From: Paenibacillus sp. TCA20
GTDB lineage: Bacteria; Bacillota; Bacilli; Paenibacillales; Paenibacillaceae
NCBI RefSeq assembly: GCF_000732325.1
Contig: NZ_BBIW01000007.1
Location: forward strand, 1-64,000
DNA length: 64,000 nt
Direction: 5' to 3'
Shown here: positions 48,301 through 56,039 of the stretch, in pieces
Layout: the number at the start of each line of letters is the position of its first letter
How positions within the stretch are numbered: position 1 is the stretch's first letter
Made by a program: the position numbers and the translations under genes
Notes under the pieces: model-generated
Database searches by the model: none
Seen by the model: only the letters and a program-made list of their open reading frames with translations
Told to the model about the DNA's origin: nothing

Positions 48301-48834
48301 GTATCCTTCCATCACTTCATGCTCGACAACAGATGCAACTGAGGCCTTCCCCCATCCAGCAATCGTATCTTGATCTGTATATTGGTTTAACGCATCGTAA
48401 TTATCGCTCTTCACATTCAACAATTTCGAAATCATGGCAGCTGCTTCTTGTCTTGTTACATCAGCACCTGGACGGAACGTATTATTCTCGTAACCTTGCA
48501 CATAACCTGCTTGGACTGCAGATGCGATATCTGTGTATGCCCAGTTTGATGGGGATAAATCATCGAAGGATAATGAAGCCTGTTCTGAATATCCAAAAAT
48601 TCTATTTACCAACGAAACAAACTCTGCCCGAGAAATAGACTTGTTTGGTTTAACAGAACCATCTGCATATCCTGTTAGATGACCTTCATTCATCCAATGC
48701 TGAAGCTGGCTTTGCGCCCAATGACCTTGAATATCATTTGTTCCCGTTGTTGCTGCACTAACTGAACCTACGGTGCCAAGGGCCATACTAATACTCAATA
48801 ATCCTGTGACTGTACCACGAACTTTTTTACCCAC
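45328..48834 (-). CDS. Large S-layer-homology surface protein with beta-helix repeats
   Basis: A 1168-residue exported protein. A signal peptide (1-28) is followed by three SLH domains (about 33-80, 88-142, 150-203), which bind pyruvylated wall polymer and hold it on the cell surface. Residues about 210-450 look like a beta-helix (VIEGNVIINVPDVTLVNTEIKGG). A glycine- and serine-rich linker (about 455-490) leads to three near-identical blocks of about 180 residues, each containing RAVTIDGQNH, LQVYNTTGV and GGIESS. An acidic tail rich in E, S and D (about 1115-1168) ends it. I recognise no enzyme motif; an adhesin or S-layer-associated filament is the likeliest role. The start is GTG, with AGGAGG 7 nt upstream. 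It is inserted between the cold-shock gene and fliT, relative to Bacillus order. Confidence 0.85.
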   Translation of the reverse strand: MGKKVRGTVTGLLSISMALGTVGSVSAATTGTNDIQGHWAQSQLQHWMNEGHLTGYADGSVKPNKSISRAEFVSLVNRIFGYSEQASLSFDDLSPSNWAYTDIASAVQAGYVQGYENNTFRPGADVTRQEAAAMISKLLNVKSDNYDALNQYTDQDTIAGWGKASVASVVEHEVMEGYPNGTFAPLRSLTRAEAVVLIENALASKIELNTVTYDLAGTYGSEEETTVIEGNVIINVPDVTLVNTEIKGGLLFAEGIGAGDVTIQNVKVHGTTNVEGGGENSIHFVDSVLLNVVVNKKDGTVRIVAEGTTTAENVIVQSSVKVEEHNVTGAGFTDVELSEILPAGSQVALNGTFDDVGLYAASVSVGLDGGFIESFQVDKAAVNSQITVSNNAQIAQLVLDAITKLLGSGTISKATVNEGAKGSSFQTKPLQIDGSQKDNVVLPATPPASSGGGTSSGGSNGGGSGGDTSPGDGGTNPDIPDGQTDEEKVADAIEAIEGLNLEWDTDVETTVVKVNEAISSLGLTGVTVIVAQGTEASEGNVVVTVSSGAITQTIEIVDSSVAKVSSLIEFEEALLNTNKSTIKLVDSFTTDKKIVVSRAVTIDGQNHQIELTGNDEAWNSNYVLQVYDTTGVIIKDVKLTGGDAGLLVNGSSVELKGTIDVSDNFFGGIESSKGKGLVSNPQLNVSSATLVNTTEAFGQPTLWEDKITGTISTSGQFTLITLKDQPQYYLKEENAEDPATIAEVSTADDFSAALDNASIIKIRLKSDIETDERFVVSRAVTIDGQNHQIELIGNDELWDSNYVLQVYNTTGVTIQDVKLTGGDAGLLVNGSSVELKGSIDVSGNVFGGIESSQGVNVPNTPQLNVSTAKLINSSEAFGKPTLWEDQITDTILTGEDQFTLITLKNQPQYYLEVKNTEDPATITEVSTADDFRAALGDDSIVKIRLASDIATDKRFVVSRAVTIDGQNHTIELTGNDVLWDSNYVLQVYNTTGVTIQDVKLTRGDAGLLVNGSSVELKGTIDVSGNFFGGIESSQGVNVPNTPQLNVSSATFVNTTETYHQPTVWEDEITGTIQTGETQLFSTTKEAQVHYYINSSNTIAPESDVSNNENIEAITEPETAPESEIVIDPESDPQTGAESDVQSDVDTSSEEASETDSASTENNAELKPE
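45590..47100 (-). repeat. Three tandem coding repeats of about 540 bp in the SLH protein gene
   Basis: The landmark AATTCTACAG recurs at 45788, 46331 and 46871, giving periods of 543 and 540 bp. The copies are very similar at DNA level, so the array is recent or homogenised and could expand or contract by recombination. Confidence 0.88.
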
Positions 48835-49047
48835 AATTTCTCCTCCTGTTAAATAAGATCGATATAGTAATCAGGCTTAGATAAATCTTAAGTCTCATAT
48901 TTTTTCTTGAATAAACACAATTCCTAAATAAATAAATCTAAAGACCTGATTCTTAAGAACTATATAACAAGGGATATTCTACCATCTAATAGAAATATTT
49001 TCTAGTGTTTTTTGTATAATTATGTATTTAATTCACATTTTATGTCG

Positions 49048-49090
49048 TAAAAAAAGAGACTATCAAACAAGTCCTCTTGTTTAATAGTCC
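49048..49090 (-). terminator. Terminator of the hag-downstream flagellar genes (after fliT)
   Basis: On the minus strand GACTAT and CTTGTTT arms pair over 13 of 14 positions around TCCT-type loop bases, then seven T. It closes the flaG-fliD-fliS-fliT unit. Confidence 0.88.
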
Positions 49091-49098
49091 CTATCATT

Positions 49099-49434
49099 TT
49101 ATTTGCGACGATCCAGCAGTAAACTATCTGCGCTGTACGGATTCTCATAGGCGTTACGCTGAGCTTTGATCCGATTACGCTGTTGAAGCCAATCCTGAGC
49201 TTCTTTTTTAAGGTCACTCATCTTGTTAACTATGATTTCATCCTTACTTAGCAGCACTTTCAGTCTCTGTTCATCCTCTGTATCCATTCTATTCTGGACA
49301 ACTTCAACCAGTATGGAATCTACGACTCTCTGACGTTTCTCAACAAAACTCTCTACTTCTTCATAACCGACTTCATCAATGCGAATGAGAAACGCTGAAG
49401 TTAAGATCTCCAGTTCACTTATTAGCTGCTTCAT
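49099..49434 (-). CDS. fliT: FliT-like flagellar chaperone
   Basis: A 111-residue mostly helical protein in the fliT position, starting inside the end of fliS (20-nt overlap). FliT proteins chaperone the filament cap FliD and help its delivery to the export gate. The sequence is poorly conserved in the family, so the call rests on size, predicted helices (about 3-45, 52-95) and position after fliD and fliS. No strong ribosome binding site is present, consistent with coupling to fliS. Confidence 0.7.
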   Translation of the reverse strand: MKQLISELEILTSAFLIRIDEVGYEEVESFVEKRQRVVDSILVEVVQNRMDTEDEQRLKVLLSKDEIIVNKMSDLKKEAQDWLQQRNRIKAQRNAYENPYSADSLLLDRRK

Positions 49435-49813
49435 ATGTTGAACCTGTCATTACTAATTTACTTGCTGTTAGCCATGTATCTCTTAAATCAGTGAGCATAT
49501 CCAGTGCTTCCTGCGCAGGCTCCAGTGACTTCTTAATGTTCGCTTGCACCAGCAAGTGGTTCATATATTCATATAGGGAATACAGACTCTTAGAAACTTC
49601 AAAGTCCTGATTCAAGGTAGACATTAACTCGCTGATAATCGTCTGTGCTTTGCCTAGATTCGTATTCACCTGCTCTAGATCCTTCTCTTCCAACCCTTTC
49701 ATTGATGCACGAACGAATCGAATAGCTCCATCATACAGCATAATGACTAGTTGAGCTGGGTTAGATGTTTGTACAGAGGACTGACGATATTTCTCATATG
49801 GGCTTGCTATCAT
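49415..49813 (-). CDS. fliS: Flagellin export chaperone FliS
   Basis: A 132-residue four-helix protein that binds the C-terminal tail of flagellin, stops early polymerisation and delivers it for export. The family start is clear (SPYEKYRQSSVQTSNPAQLVIMLYDGAIRFV), and length is normal. In B. subtilis FliS also stabilises the Hag-FliW-CsrA circuit by binding Hag. It lies 31 nt after fliD. Confidence 0.95.
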   Translation of the reverse strand: MIASPYEKYRQSSVQTSNPAQLVIMLYDGAIRFVRASMKGLEEKDLEQVNTNLGKAQTIISELMSTLNQDFEVSKSLYSLYEYMNHLLVQANIKKSLEPAQEALDMLTDLRDTWLTASKLVMTGSTYEAANK

Positions 49814-49844
49814 TGTTATTCCTCCTACATATTCTCTCTAGTTA

Positions 49845-51356
49845 CTAAGAGAAGAAGCTTGTGAGACTTGAAGACTGTGAATTATATTTGCTTATCGCGG
49901 TTTCCATTGCAGTGAATTGTCTATAGTATCTATTTTCAAGATCAACCAATTTATCTTGCAGATCATCAATTCGCTTATTGTAGTCTTTGAGCTGTCTACC
50001 CATTACACTTTCTTCTTTAAAAATACTGTTCAGGTCACCTGAATACTTACTCGTTCCTGCCTTGTTAACCAATTTATCAAGAGATCCATTAATCGTCTCT
50101 GACATTTTGCTAAATATTCCGCTGGAAGAAGAACTGCCCACACCTTGGAATACCTCAGCTAGTTTTTGCGGATTGGACTGCATCGCTTGATTAAATTTCT
50201 CTTCATCCAAGTACAGCTTACCGTTCTCATAATATTGCCCTGATGTAATGCCTAATGCACTTAAATCCCCGAGTTTTTCTGTAATAATAGAGCGCATAGA
50301 AGAAATTGTGGATCTCAGAATTTCATCGTTTTTGAGCAGACCGCTCCTAGACTTCTCTTCCCATAGCTCAATATCCTTTTCTGTCATTGCACTCTTCTGT
50401 TCATCGGTCAGTGGAGCGAAATCACGATATTTCTCTTCACCCATCTTGGTATTCATGTAGCTCATTAGGGTGTTATATTCTTCAATAAAGCTTTTTACTG
50501 TAGTTAGGGCTTTCTCAGTATCTGTTTGAACAGATATATTCACGGATTTATCATTAGTCTTATCATAGGTTCCATCGCCTTTAAGAGTAATTCCAGTTAC
50601 CTCCGAAAAGATTAGAGCGACTCCGTTCACGGTCAGTGAATTGGTAGAGAGATTATCATATTTTCTATCATTAATCAGAACGTGTCCATTTTGACCACTG
50701 GAGGTTTTTTCAGCCCCTCCAAACAGTGTTACTAATGACCCACCCTCGCCACCAGTATCTTCTATTACTAATTCAGCTTCAGTGCCAGTTGATTTGGATA
50801 AAATCGTAAGCTTTCCTGTTATCTCGTCAAACTGTGCTGTTGCATTTGCTGTTGAGTTAGAATTAATCTTAGAAACAACAGAAGAGATGGTGTCCGTTGC
50901 ATTGAAGGTAATATCCTGACCATTAATTTTAACACTATACTTTTCAGGTAAACCTGATGCCTCACCATTCTTTCCCTTCGCTATATCACCTAAAGTTGAC
51001 TTGGCTGTATAATCGCCGTCCAACTTATTCATTTCATAAGAAGCAGGCTTGGCTAAACTGACGACACTGATGGTCATCGGAATGTTCTGAGCACTAGCAG
51101 AGGCTTCAGCTTTAACAGCATTCGTGTTTCCACTAACAACAGCCTTCTGGGTGTTTAGCTCTGTAGACTTATTGTATGTCATCAATTTATTATTTCTGAA
51201 ATCAAACAGTTTGCTGTTCAACTCTCTATAATTATCACGCTGCCAAGTTAGAAGCTGCTTCTGTTGAGTCAGCTTGTCTAATGGAACTCTATGGGCGGTC
51301 ATTAGCGATGAAACCATTGTATCTATATCCATTCCCGAAAAACCAGAAATTCTCAC
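49845..51356 (-). CDS. fliD: Flagellar filament cap protein FliD
   Basis: A 503-residue cap protein that sits at the filament tip and inserts flagellin. The N-terminal FliD_N segment is MRISGFSGMDIDTMVSSLM, with a heptad region at 20-60. The C-terminal segment (about 420-500) is a coiled coil (LKDYNKRIDDLQDKLVDLENRYYRQFTAMETAIS) ending in LTSFFS. The start is GTG, with AAGGAGG about 10 nt upstream. It is in the order hag, flaG, fliD, fliS, fliT. Confidence 0.95.
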   Translation of the reverse strand: MRISGFSGMDIDTMVSSLMTAHRVPLDKLTQQKQLLTWQRDNYRELNSKLFDFRNNKLMTYNKSTELNTQKAVVSGNTNAVKAEASASAQNIPMTISVVSLAKPASYEMNKLDGDYTAKSTLGDIAKGKNGEASGLPEKYSVKINGQDITFNATDTISSVVSKINSNSTANATAQFDEITGKLTILSKSTGTEAELVIEDTGGEGGSLVTLFGGAEKTSSGQNGHVLINDRKYDNLSTNSLTVNGVALIFSEVTGITLKGDGTYDKTNDKSVNISVQTDTEKALTTVKSFIEEYNTLMSYMNTKMGEEKYRDFAPLTDEQKSAMTEKDIELWEEKSRSGLLKNDEILRSTISSMRSIITEKLGDLSALGITSGQYYENGKLYLDEEKFNQAMQSNPQKLAEVFQGVGSSSSSGIFSKMSETINGSLDKLVNKAGTSKYSGDLNSIFKEESVMGRQLKDYNKRIDDLQDKLVDLENRYYRQFTAMETAISKYNSQSSSLTSFFS

Positions 51357-51371
51357 GTTATTAATCCCTCC

Positions 51372-51728
51372 TTATATTTTCTTATCTACCAGTATCCCTG
51401 CGATTTCCATCATTTTGGCCACAAGATCCAGTGTCTTCTCAGGTGGAATCTCACGTATCAACTCCCCTGTTTCTTTATTTAAAACCTTTACCATAATATC
51501 ATGGGTTTTCTCATGAATACTGATATTAAGTGTGGTTTGCGGACCTTCTAAAGCCTTTATGGCTCGTTCGATGTTTTGAATAAGGTGTTCTTGTCCAGGT
51601 GTCATCGAGTTTGATGACTTCGTAGTACTACTTGTTTGATCAGAAATTTGTTCGACAACATTCGGATAATCAACTATTTTTTGTGCGCTTGTTGTGGAGC
51701 CTGCAGATATTGATAATTGGATATTCAT
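51372..51728 (-). CDS. flaG: FlaG family flagellar protein
   Basis: A 118-residue protein of the FlaG (YvyC) family. The first 50 residues are low-complexity and rich in S and T. The conserved C-terminal domain (about 55-118) contains LNISIHEKTHDIMVKVLNKETGELIREIPPEKTLDLVAKM. FlaG is reported to influence filament length. It lies 16 nt before fliD. Confidence 0.93.
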   Translation of the reverse strand: MNIQLSISAGSTTSAQKIVDYPNVVEQISDQTSSTTKSSNSMTPGQEHLIQNIERAIKALEGPQTTLNISIHEKTHDIMVKVLNKETGELIREIPPEKTLDLVAKMMEIAGILVDKKI

Positions 51729-51796
51729 TAACTGGAACCCCTCCGCATTGATTTACTATTTATATCGGATAATCGAGTGCGTTGTATTAGTAAATG

Positions 51797-51829
51797 CAAA
51801 AAAGAGACTCTAAGAAAATTAGAGTCTCT
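51797..51829 (-). terminator. Terminator of hag
   Basis: On the minus strand AGAGACTCTAA pairs perfectly with TTAGAGTCTCT (5-nt loop), followed by a T-run. It isolates the highly expressed flagellin gene from flaG. Confidence 0.95.
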
Positions 51830-51845
51830 CCATTGAAAATATAGA

Positions 51846-53582
51846 TTAACGAAGCAATTGAAGTACGCCTTGTGGTTGTTGGTTCGCTTGAGCAAGCATA
51901 GCTTGTGCAGCTTGAGAAAGGATGTTGTTCTTCGTTTGTTCCATCATTTCTTTCGCCATGTCAACGTCACGTACACGGGATTCAGCAGCTGTCAGGTTCT
52001 CAGAAGCTGTTCCCAAGTTGTTGATTGTATGCTCAAGACGGTTTTGTACCGCACCAAGTTTAGCACGCTCGCTGGAAACTTGAGTGATCGCTTTATCAAC
52101 AACGTCGATAGCTTTAGAAGCATCTGCTTGAGTAGAGATGTTAAGAGCTGCTTCAGCCATTACGTCATTTGTACCGTTTGTAACACTATTTTCTTTTGTG
52201 AATCCAGCTTGTCCAGCGTTACCAGTGATGCCCAGTGCAGCAGAACGAACATCATTGATTGTCAGGGACATGGATTGACCCGTGTTAGCACCGATTTGGA
52301 ACTTAGTAGAGAAGCCAGATCCTTGTGCGCCAGGTCCAACTACTTGTTCTACGTTTTTAACAGCGTCAAGATCAGCTGCCCCAAAGCCAACTGCTGCTAA
52401 CGGGTTACCTGTTCCTTCAGTCAATTCAAGGTCTTTTCCAGATTCAGAGATGAATTGGATCTCGTTATCTGCAGAAAGTGAAGCAGATACCTTTCCATCT
52501 AAACCTGCTTCTTGAAGAGCTGCGTTCAAGTCTTTTACAAGATCTGCTCTAGCTGCACTTGCAATATTTTCATCATCGTTATCAATATCATAAGTTTTAG
52601 CATCTGGACCAAGACTTACTTCAACAGCACTTTCAGATCCTACTTGAATTTTGAAAGTAGAGTCAGCAGCTATTGCTACATCTGCAGTAAGTGCACCTGT
52701 TGCTTCAAGACCTGCACGTTCAACTGTAGCAGGTGTTCCCTTAACTTCAGTTCCGGTAGCCGCAGCATCCTCAAAACCTAACATTATAGCGGCAGCATCA
52801 TCATCAGCCGTGATTGTAATACTGCTAGTATCACCAGAAGATTTAGTAGTAAAGCTAATGGAATCTCCATTATCTTTAATATCAACCAAATCAGATAGTT
52901 TAGTGCCTCCAGAAGTCACATTTTTCAATTGTTCGATCAGTTGATCTTTAGTGATAGCAGTTGATTCATCGATGTCAGCTGTACCAGCATCATCAGCTAC
53001 ACTAAAGTCTTTTGCAAGAATGGAAGTGATATCAAATGTTGTGCCATCTACTTTAATAGTGGCCTTAGTTAGTCCAGAAGCATCCCCGTTACCAACAAAA
53101 GTAGTATCTCCAACAATTGATGCACTTTCAGCTTTAGTCAGCTTAGCGCTGTCGTTAGAGCCCATACCGCCATTCAGTAATTTCTGAGTATTGAACTCAG
53201 TTGTGTTACCGATACGGTTGATTTCGGAAGTCAATTGGTTCATTTCGTCTTGCAGAGCTTGACGGTCAGAATCTGTGTTCGTACCGTTAGCAGATTGGTT
53301 AGAGATCTCACGCATACGTTGCAGGATGGAGTGAGTTTCGTTCAATGCACCCTCAGCTGTTTGGATCATAGAGATACCATCTTGAGCGTTACGGGATGCT
53401 TGATCGAGACCACGGATTTGTCCGCGCATTTTTTCAGAAATTGCAAGACCTGCAGCGTCATCGCCAGCACGGTTGATACGAAGACCGGAAGACAATTTCT
53501 CGATATTTTTGCTAGTGTTATCTGTGTTAATAGACAGTTGGCGGTGAATGTTCAACGCCGAAATATTGTGATTGATAATCAT
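51846..53582 (-). CDS. hag: Flagellin
   Basis: The filament subunit, 578 residues. The conserved D0/D1 N-terminus (about 1-140) starts [16 protein letters not shown] and contains [21 protein letters not shown]. The D1/D0 C-terminus (about 480-578) contains [37 protein letters not shown]. The middle 340 residues are variable and rich in A, D, S and T, forming outer D2/D3-type domains that are absent from the 304-residue B. subtilis Hag. The ATG at 53582 has GGAGG 10 nt upstream; a 14-residue upstream extension is spurious. A sigma-D promoter and a CsrA-type hairpin lie in the leader. Confidence 0.97.
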   Translation of the reverse strand: MIINHNISALNIHRQLSINTDNTSKNIEKLSSGLRINRAGDDAAGLAISEKMRGQIRGLDQASRNAQDGISMIQTAEGALNETHSILQRMREISNQSANGTNTDSDRQALQDEMNQLTSEINRIGNTTEFNTQKLLNGGMGSNDSAKLTKAESASIVGDTTFVGNGDASGLTKATIKVDGTTFDITSILAKDFSVADDAGTADIDESTAITKDQLIEQLKNVTSGGTKLSDLVDIKDNGDSISFTTKSSGDTSSITITADDDAAAIMLGFEDAAATGTEVKGTPATVERAGLEATGALTADVAIAADSTFKIQVGSESAVEVSLGPDAKTYDIDNDDENIASAARADLVKDLNAALQEAGLDGKVSASLSADNEIQFISESGKDLELTEGTGNPLAAVGFGAADLDAVKNVEQVVGPGAQGSGFSTKFQIGANTGQSMSLTINDVRSAALGITGNAGQAGFTKENSVTNGTNDVMAEAALNISTQADASKAIDVVDKAITQVSSERAKLGAVQNRLEHTINNLGTASENLTAAESRVRDVDMAKEMMEQTKNNILSQAAQAMLAQANQQPQGVLQLLR

Positions 53583-53592
53583 GTTATAATTT

Positions 53593-53631
53593 CCTCCCTG
53601 AAATAAGTAAGTTCCCACGTCCATGTGGAAC
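53593..53631 (-). promoter_or_regulatory. CsrA-type binding region in the hag leader
   Basis: On the minus strand GTTCCAC-ATGGAC-GTGGGAAC (hairpin 53611-53631, one bulge) shows GGA in its loop, within ACATGGACGT, which matches the CsrA consensus ACARGGATGT at 8 of 10 positions. A second GGA lies in the ribosome binding site AGGGAGGA (53593-53599). Two sites, one over the Shine-Dalgarno, is the arrangement by which CsrA blocks hag translation in B. subtilis. Confidence 0.75.
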
Positions 53632-53678
53632 GCCCGAGGCGAAAGGTCGGCCGCCCTTGCCTTAAGCGCTTATAACAT

Positions 53679-53705
53679 ATATCGACGATCATCACGTTAT
53701 TTTTA
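53679..53705 (-). promoter_or_regulatory. Sigma-D promoter of hag
   Basis: On the minus strand TAAA, exactly 15 nt, then GTCGATAT. The sigma-D consensus is TAAA-N15-GCCGATAT, so 11 of 12 positions match. The predicted leader of about 90 nt contains the CsrA hairpin. Confidence 0.9.
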
Positions 53706-53721
53706 ATAGTATTGCAAAACT

Positions 53722-53973
53722 TTAACCATTATTTTTTTTATCAAATGAACCTTGAAACTGAGCCATCAACGCCTGCACATGATCCTTCGCTGGAGCGGCA
53801 GATTGTTTGTTTGCTTCTTGAATGGAAACATAGACCTCTTTGCGAAAAATATCAACTTCAGAGGGCGCGGAAATGCCAATTCGTACGTTATCTCCCTCCA
53901 CTCCAAGCACTGTTATTTCAATTTGGTCTCCGATCATTATGGACTGACCCCGTTTGCGGGAAAGCACCAGCAT
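53722..53973 (-). CDS. csrA: Translational repressor CsrA
   Basis: An 83-residue RNA-binding homodimer with the standard MLVLSRKRGQSIMIGDQIEI start and the R44-region VRIGISAPSEVDIFRKEVY. The tail is longer and more charged than in the 61-residue E. coli protein but like Bacillus forms. The ATG at 53973 has AGGAGG 9 nt upstream and begins 1 nt after the fliW stop, so the antagonist and repressor are co-translated. The likely main target is the adjacent hag leader. Confidence 0.96.
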   Translation of the reverse strand: MLVLSRKRGQSIMIGDQIEITVLGVEGDNVRIGISAPSEVDIFRKEVYVSIQEANKQSAAPAKDHVQALMAQFQGSFDKKNNG

Positions 53974-53974
53974 A

Positions 53975-54433
53975 TTATTCTCCCTCCTTCGCAAATAGCT
54001 GTTCCGCGGCAGACAACTCACTAAGCTTGTGGCGTGTTACGTAAGCTGTATCATGCAACACGATTTGCTTGCCTTGGCGGTTAATGGGATTAATCACAAT
54101 AGGTGCTAACAAGTTAATGCTTGAATCACTCAAAGATACTCCAGTTGTCACGATGCATAATACGTTAACTTCTTCGTCTATCTGGAGCTCTGCAGCCTCA
54201 TGCTGTGGTAATTCAAACTCATATTGCGGTTCAAATAAAAATGGATCTGCGAGCAAAAAGGACAGACCCGGCTCTTGCACGGATTGCATCATATGGAACG
54301 GGCTATTCTCATAGGGGAGAATGGCGAACGTTGTCTCTTCTTCAAAACCTGGAATTCCTCGATGAAACTGTACAATCTGATCTTCCTGCACCTCAATCTT
54401 TCCCCAAGATGAGGTTTCAATTATCATTGTCAT
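53975..54433 (-). CDS. fliW: Flagellar assembly factor FliW (CsrA antagonist)
   Basis: A 152-residue protein with the family features IVQFHRGIPGFEEETTFAILP near 23-43 and LAPIVINPINRQGKQIVL near 108-125. FliW binds CsrA allosterically and relieves repression of hag. Cytoplasmic flagellin in turn binds FliW, coupling flagellin synthesis to export. The ATG has AAGGAG 8 nt upstream. It is directly upstream of csrA. Confidence 0.95.
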   Translation of the reverse strand: MTMIIETSSWGKIEVQEDQIVQFHRGIPGFEEETTFAILPYENSPFHMMQSVQEPGLSFLLADPFLFEPQYEFELPQHEAAELQIDEEVNVLCIVTTGVSLSDSSINLLAPIVINPINRQGKQIVLHDTAYVTRHKLSELSAAEQLFAKEGE

Positions 54434-54504
54434 GTTGTTCTCTCCTTTGTTACATAAACTAAAAGAGCTACAGATATGGCCATCGCCTCTCCATAGCTCT
54501 TATA

Positions 54505-55074
54505 TTACACGGTTTGATCCATTTCGGGTGGTATAAACTGGACCGAAGGATATTGCATCATATAAATGTCGAGTTTCCCTCTATTATATTCAATCTCCGG
54601 CTTATTCACCTGCACATTAAATTCAACAGGACTCCGTTCAATTTCAATATCCACCGGTCTTACATTGAATCGTACATCTACATTATCAAATGACGCCTCG
54701 CCTCTAAACTCACCCAACACAGGCAGCCGCTGGCTCTTGCCATACACCTCAGCCACCGTATTTCCCGGTTTGAAGAACTCCGCCATTCGGTTTCCTTGTT
54801 CCACACGCTTAGCAATTCCTTCAAGAAAGATCTGCTTCACATTAGAGTACAATCGCTGCGTCATTTCTAAATGCGGGCCTCCCGTAAAAGCTGCTCTTGC
54901 TCGTGAAGAATCTACAGTAAGTTCAGGTTGATGTTGGTCAATCGTCATTACAGCAGGCTTACTCACGATCTGCAAATCTGCCTTTGGCTGTCTCATCGAG
55001 TATTGTCCTGGATCTGCGTCGATCCCGATTTGAGCTTGCTGCTGTCTAATCTGCAGCATAGGGATTGTGCTCAT
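54505..55074 (-). CDS. YviE-like protein (DUF6470)
   Basis: A 189-residue protein in the position of B. subtilis yviE, between flgL and fliW. It is rich in alternating short strands such as PMLQIRQQQAQIGIDADPGQ and ADLQIVSKPAVMTIDQHQPEL near the N-terminus, with a helical middle (about 80-115). No signal peptide or membrane segment is present. Function is unknown; the strict conservation of its place in flagellar operons suggests a motility role. Confidence 0.8.
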   Translation of the reverse strand: MSTIPMLQIRQQQAQIGIDADPGQYSMRQPKADLQIVSKPAVMTIDQHQPELTVDSSRARAAFTGGPHLEMTQRLYSNVKQIFLEGIAKRVEQGNRMAEFFKPGNTVAEVYGKSQRLPVLGEFRGEASFDNVDVRFNVRPVDIEIERSPVEFNVQVNKPEIEYNRGKLDIYMMQYPSVQFIPPEMDQTV

Positions 55075-55090
55075 AATGTATCCCTCCTGT

Positions 55091-56017
55091 TTATCTTAGG
55101 AAGTCAACTAGAGAAGAAGAGATAATCTTAGACCCGACCGAGAGTGTCGCATTATAAATGTTTTCCTGAATCTGAGACTGTATGGCAAGCTCGGCATAGT
55201 CTGCATCTTCCGTCTTAGCCTGCAGGCTAGTCAAGTTATATTCCATGTCTCCGAGTCTATTCTGCATCAGTTCAACTCTATTCGTCTTTGCACCAACACC
55301 TGCCTGAGCAGCCAACAGTTTCTCAACACGGGTATCAATTTGCTCCAATTCCGCCGACACACTTTCCAGATCCCCATCAGCCAGAGCTTGGCTTAAACGG
55401 TCTGCGATTGCAAATACGTTATCCGTTTCTTCTGATGAACCCATTACCTCATTCCCGTTGACGTTAATGGCCATTTGAATCCCAGAACCTACGGTGTAAC
55501 TAACCTCTCCGGTATCTATCATTCCAGAGGTCATACCAGATGTGTCTGAGATACCGTTGGCATCTCTAGGAAAATCGTATGGCTTCTCGTTGTATGTCTG
55601 CCCATTCAATATATATTTTCCGTTTAACTGACTGTTACCAATATCAATTAACTGCTCTTTTAATTGGTTAACCTCAAGACGTATACTTTCCAATGCATCC
55701 TGAGGATTAGAACCTGTTGAACCCTTAACCGTTAGCTCACGCATCCGCTGCAGTACTTCATTCGTTTGTGATACAACCGTATCCGTATAATCCAACCAAG
55801 AAAGTGCGGAATCTACATTGCTTTGGTACTGCTCATTCGAATTAAGCTCTGTACGATATCTAAGTGCATATGTAATGCCTACGGGATCATCTGAAGGCTT
55901 GTTAATCTTCATCCCTGTGGACATTTGGATCTGTGTATCGTTCATTTGCTTCGCATTGCGGTTAATGTTATTCATGAGTGTGCTGGACATCATATTTGAG
56001 GTCACTCTAAACATCAT
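55091..56017 (-). CDS. flgL: Flagellar hook-filament junction protein FlgL
   Basis: A 308-residue flagellin-like junction protein. The N-terminus has RVTSNMMSSTLMNNINRNAKQMNDTQIQMSTGMKI and the C-terminus AELAIQSQIQENIYNATLSVGSKII, both D0/D1-type helices that pack beside FlgK and flagellin. Two adjacent ATGs can serve as start; AGGAGG lies 5 and 8 nt upstream. It follows flgK by 22 nt. Confidence 0.95.
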   Translation of the reverse strand: MMFRVTSNMMSSTLMNNINRNAKQMNDTQIQMSTGMKINKPSDDPVGITYALRYRTELNSNEQYQSNVDSALSWLDYTDTVVSQTNEVLQRMRELTVKGSTGSNPQDALESIRLEVNQLKEQLIDIGNSQLNGKYILNGQTYNEKPYDFPRDANGISDTSGMTSGMIDTGEVSYTVGSGIQMAINVNGNEVMGSSEETDNVFAIADRLSQALADGDLESVSAELEQIDTRVEKLLAAQAGVGAKTNRVELMQNRLGDMEYNLTSLQAKTEDADYAELAIQSQIQENIYNATLSVGSKIISSSLVDFLR

Positions 56018-56039
56018 AAAGCCCTCCTACCAATCTATC

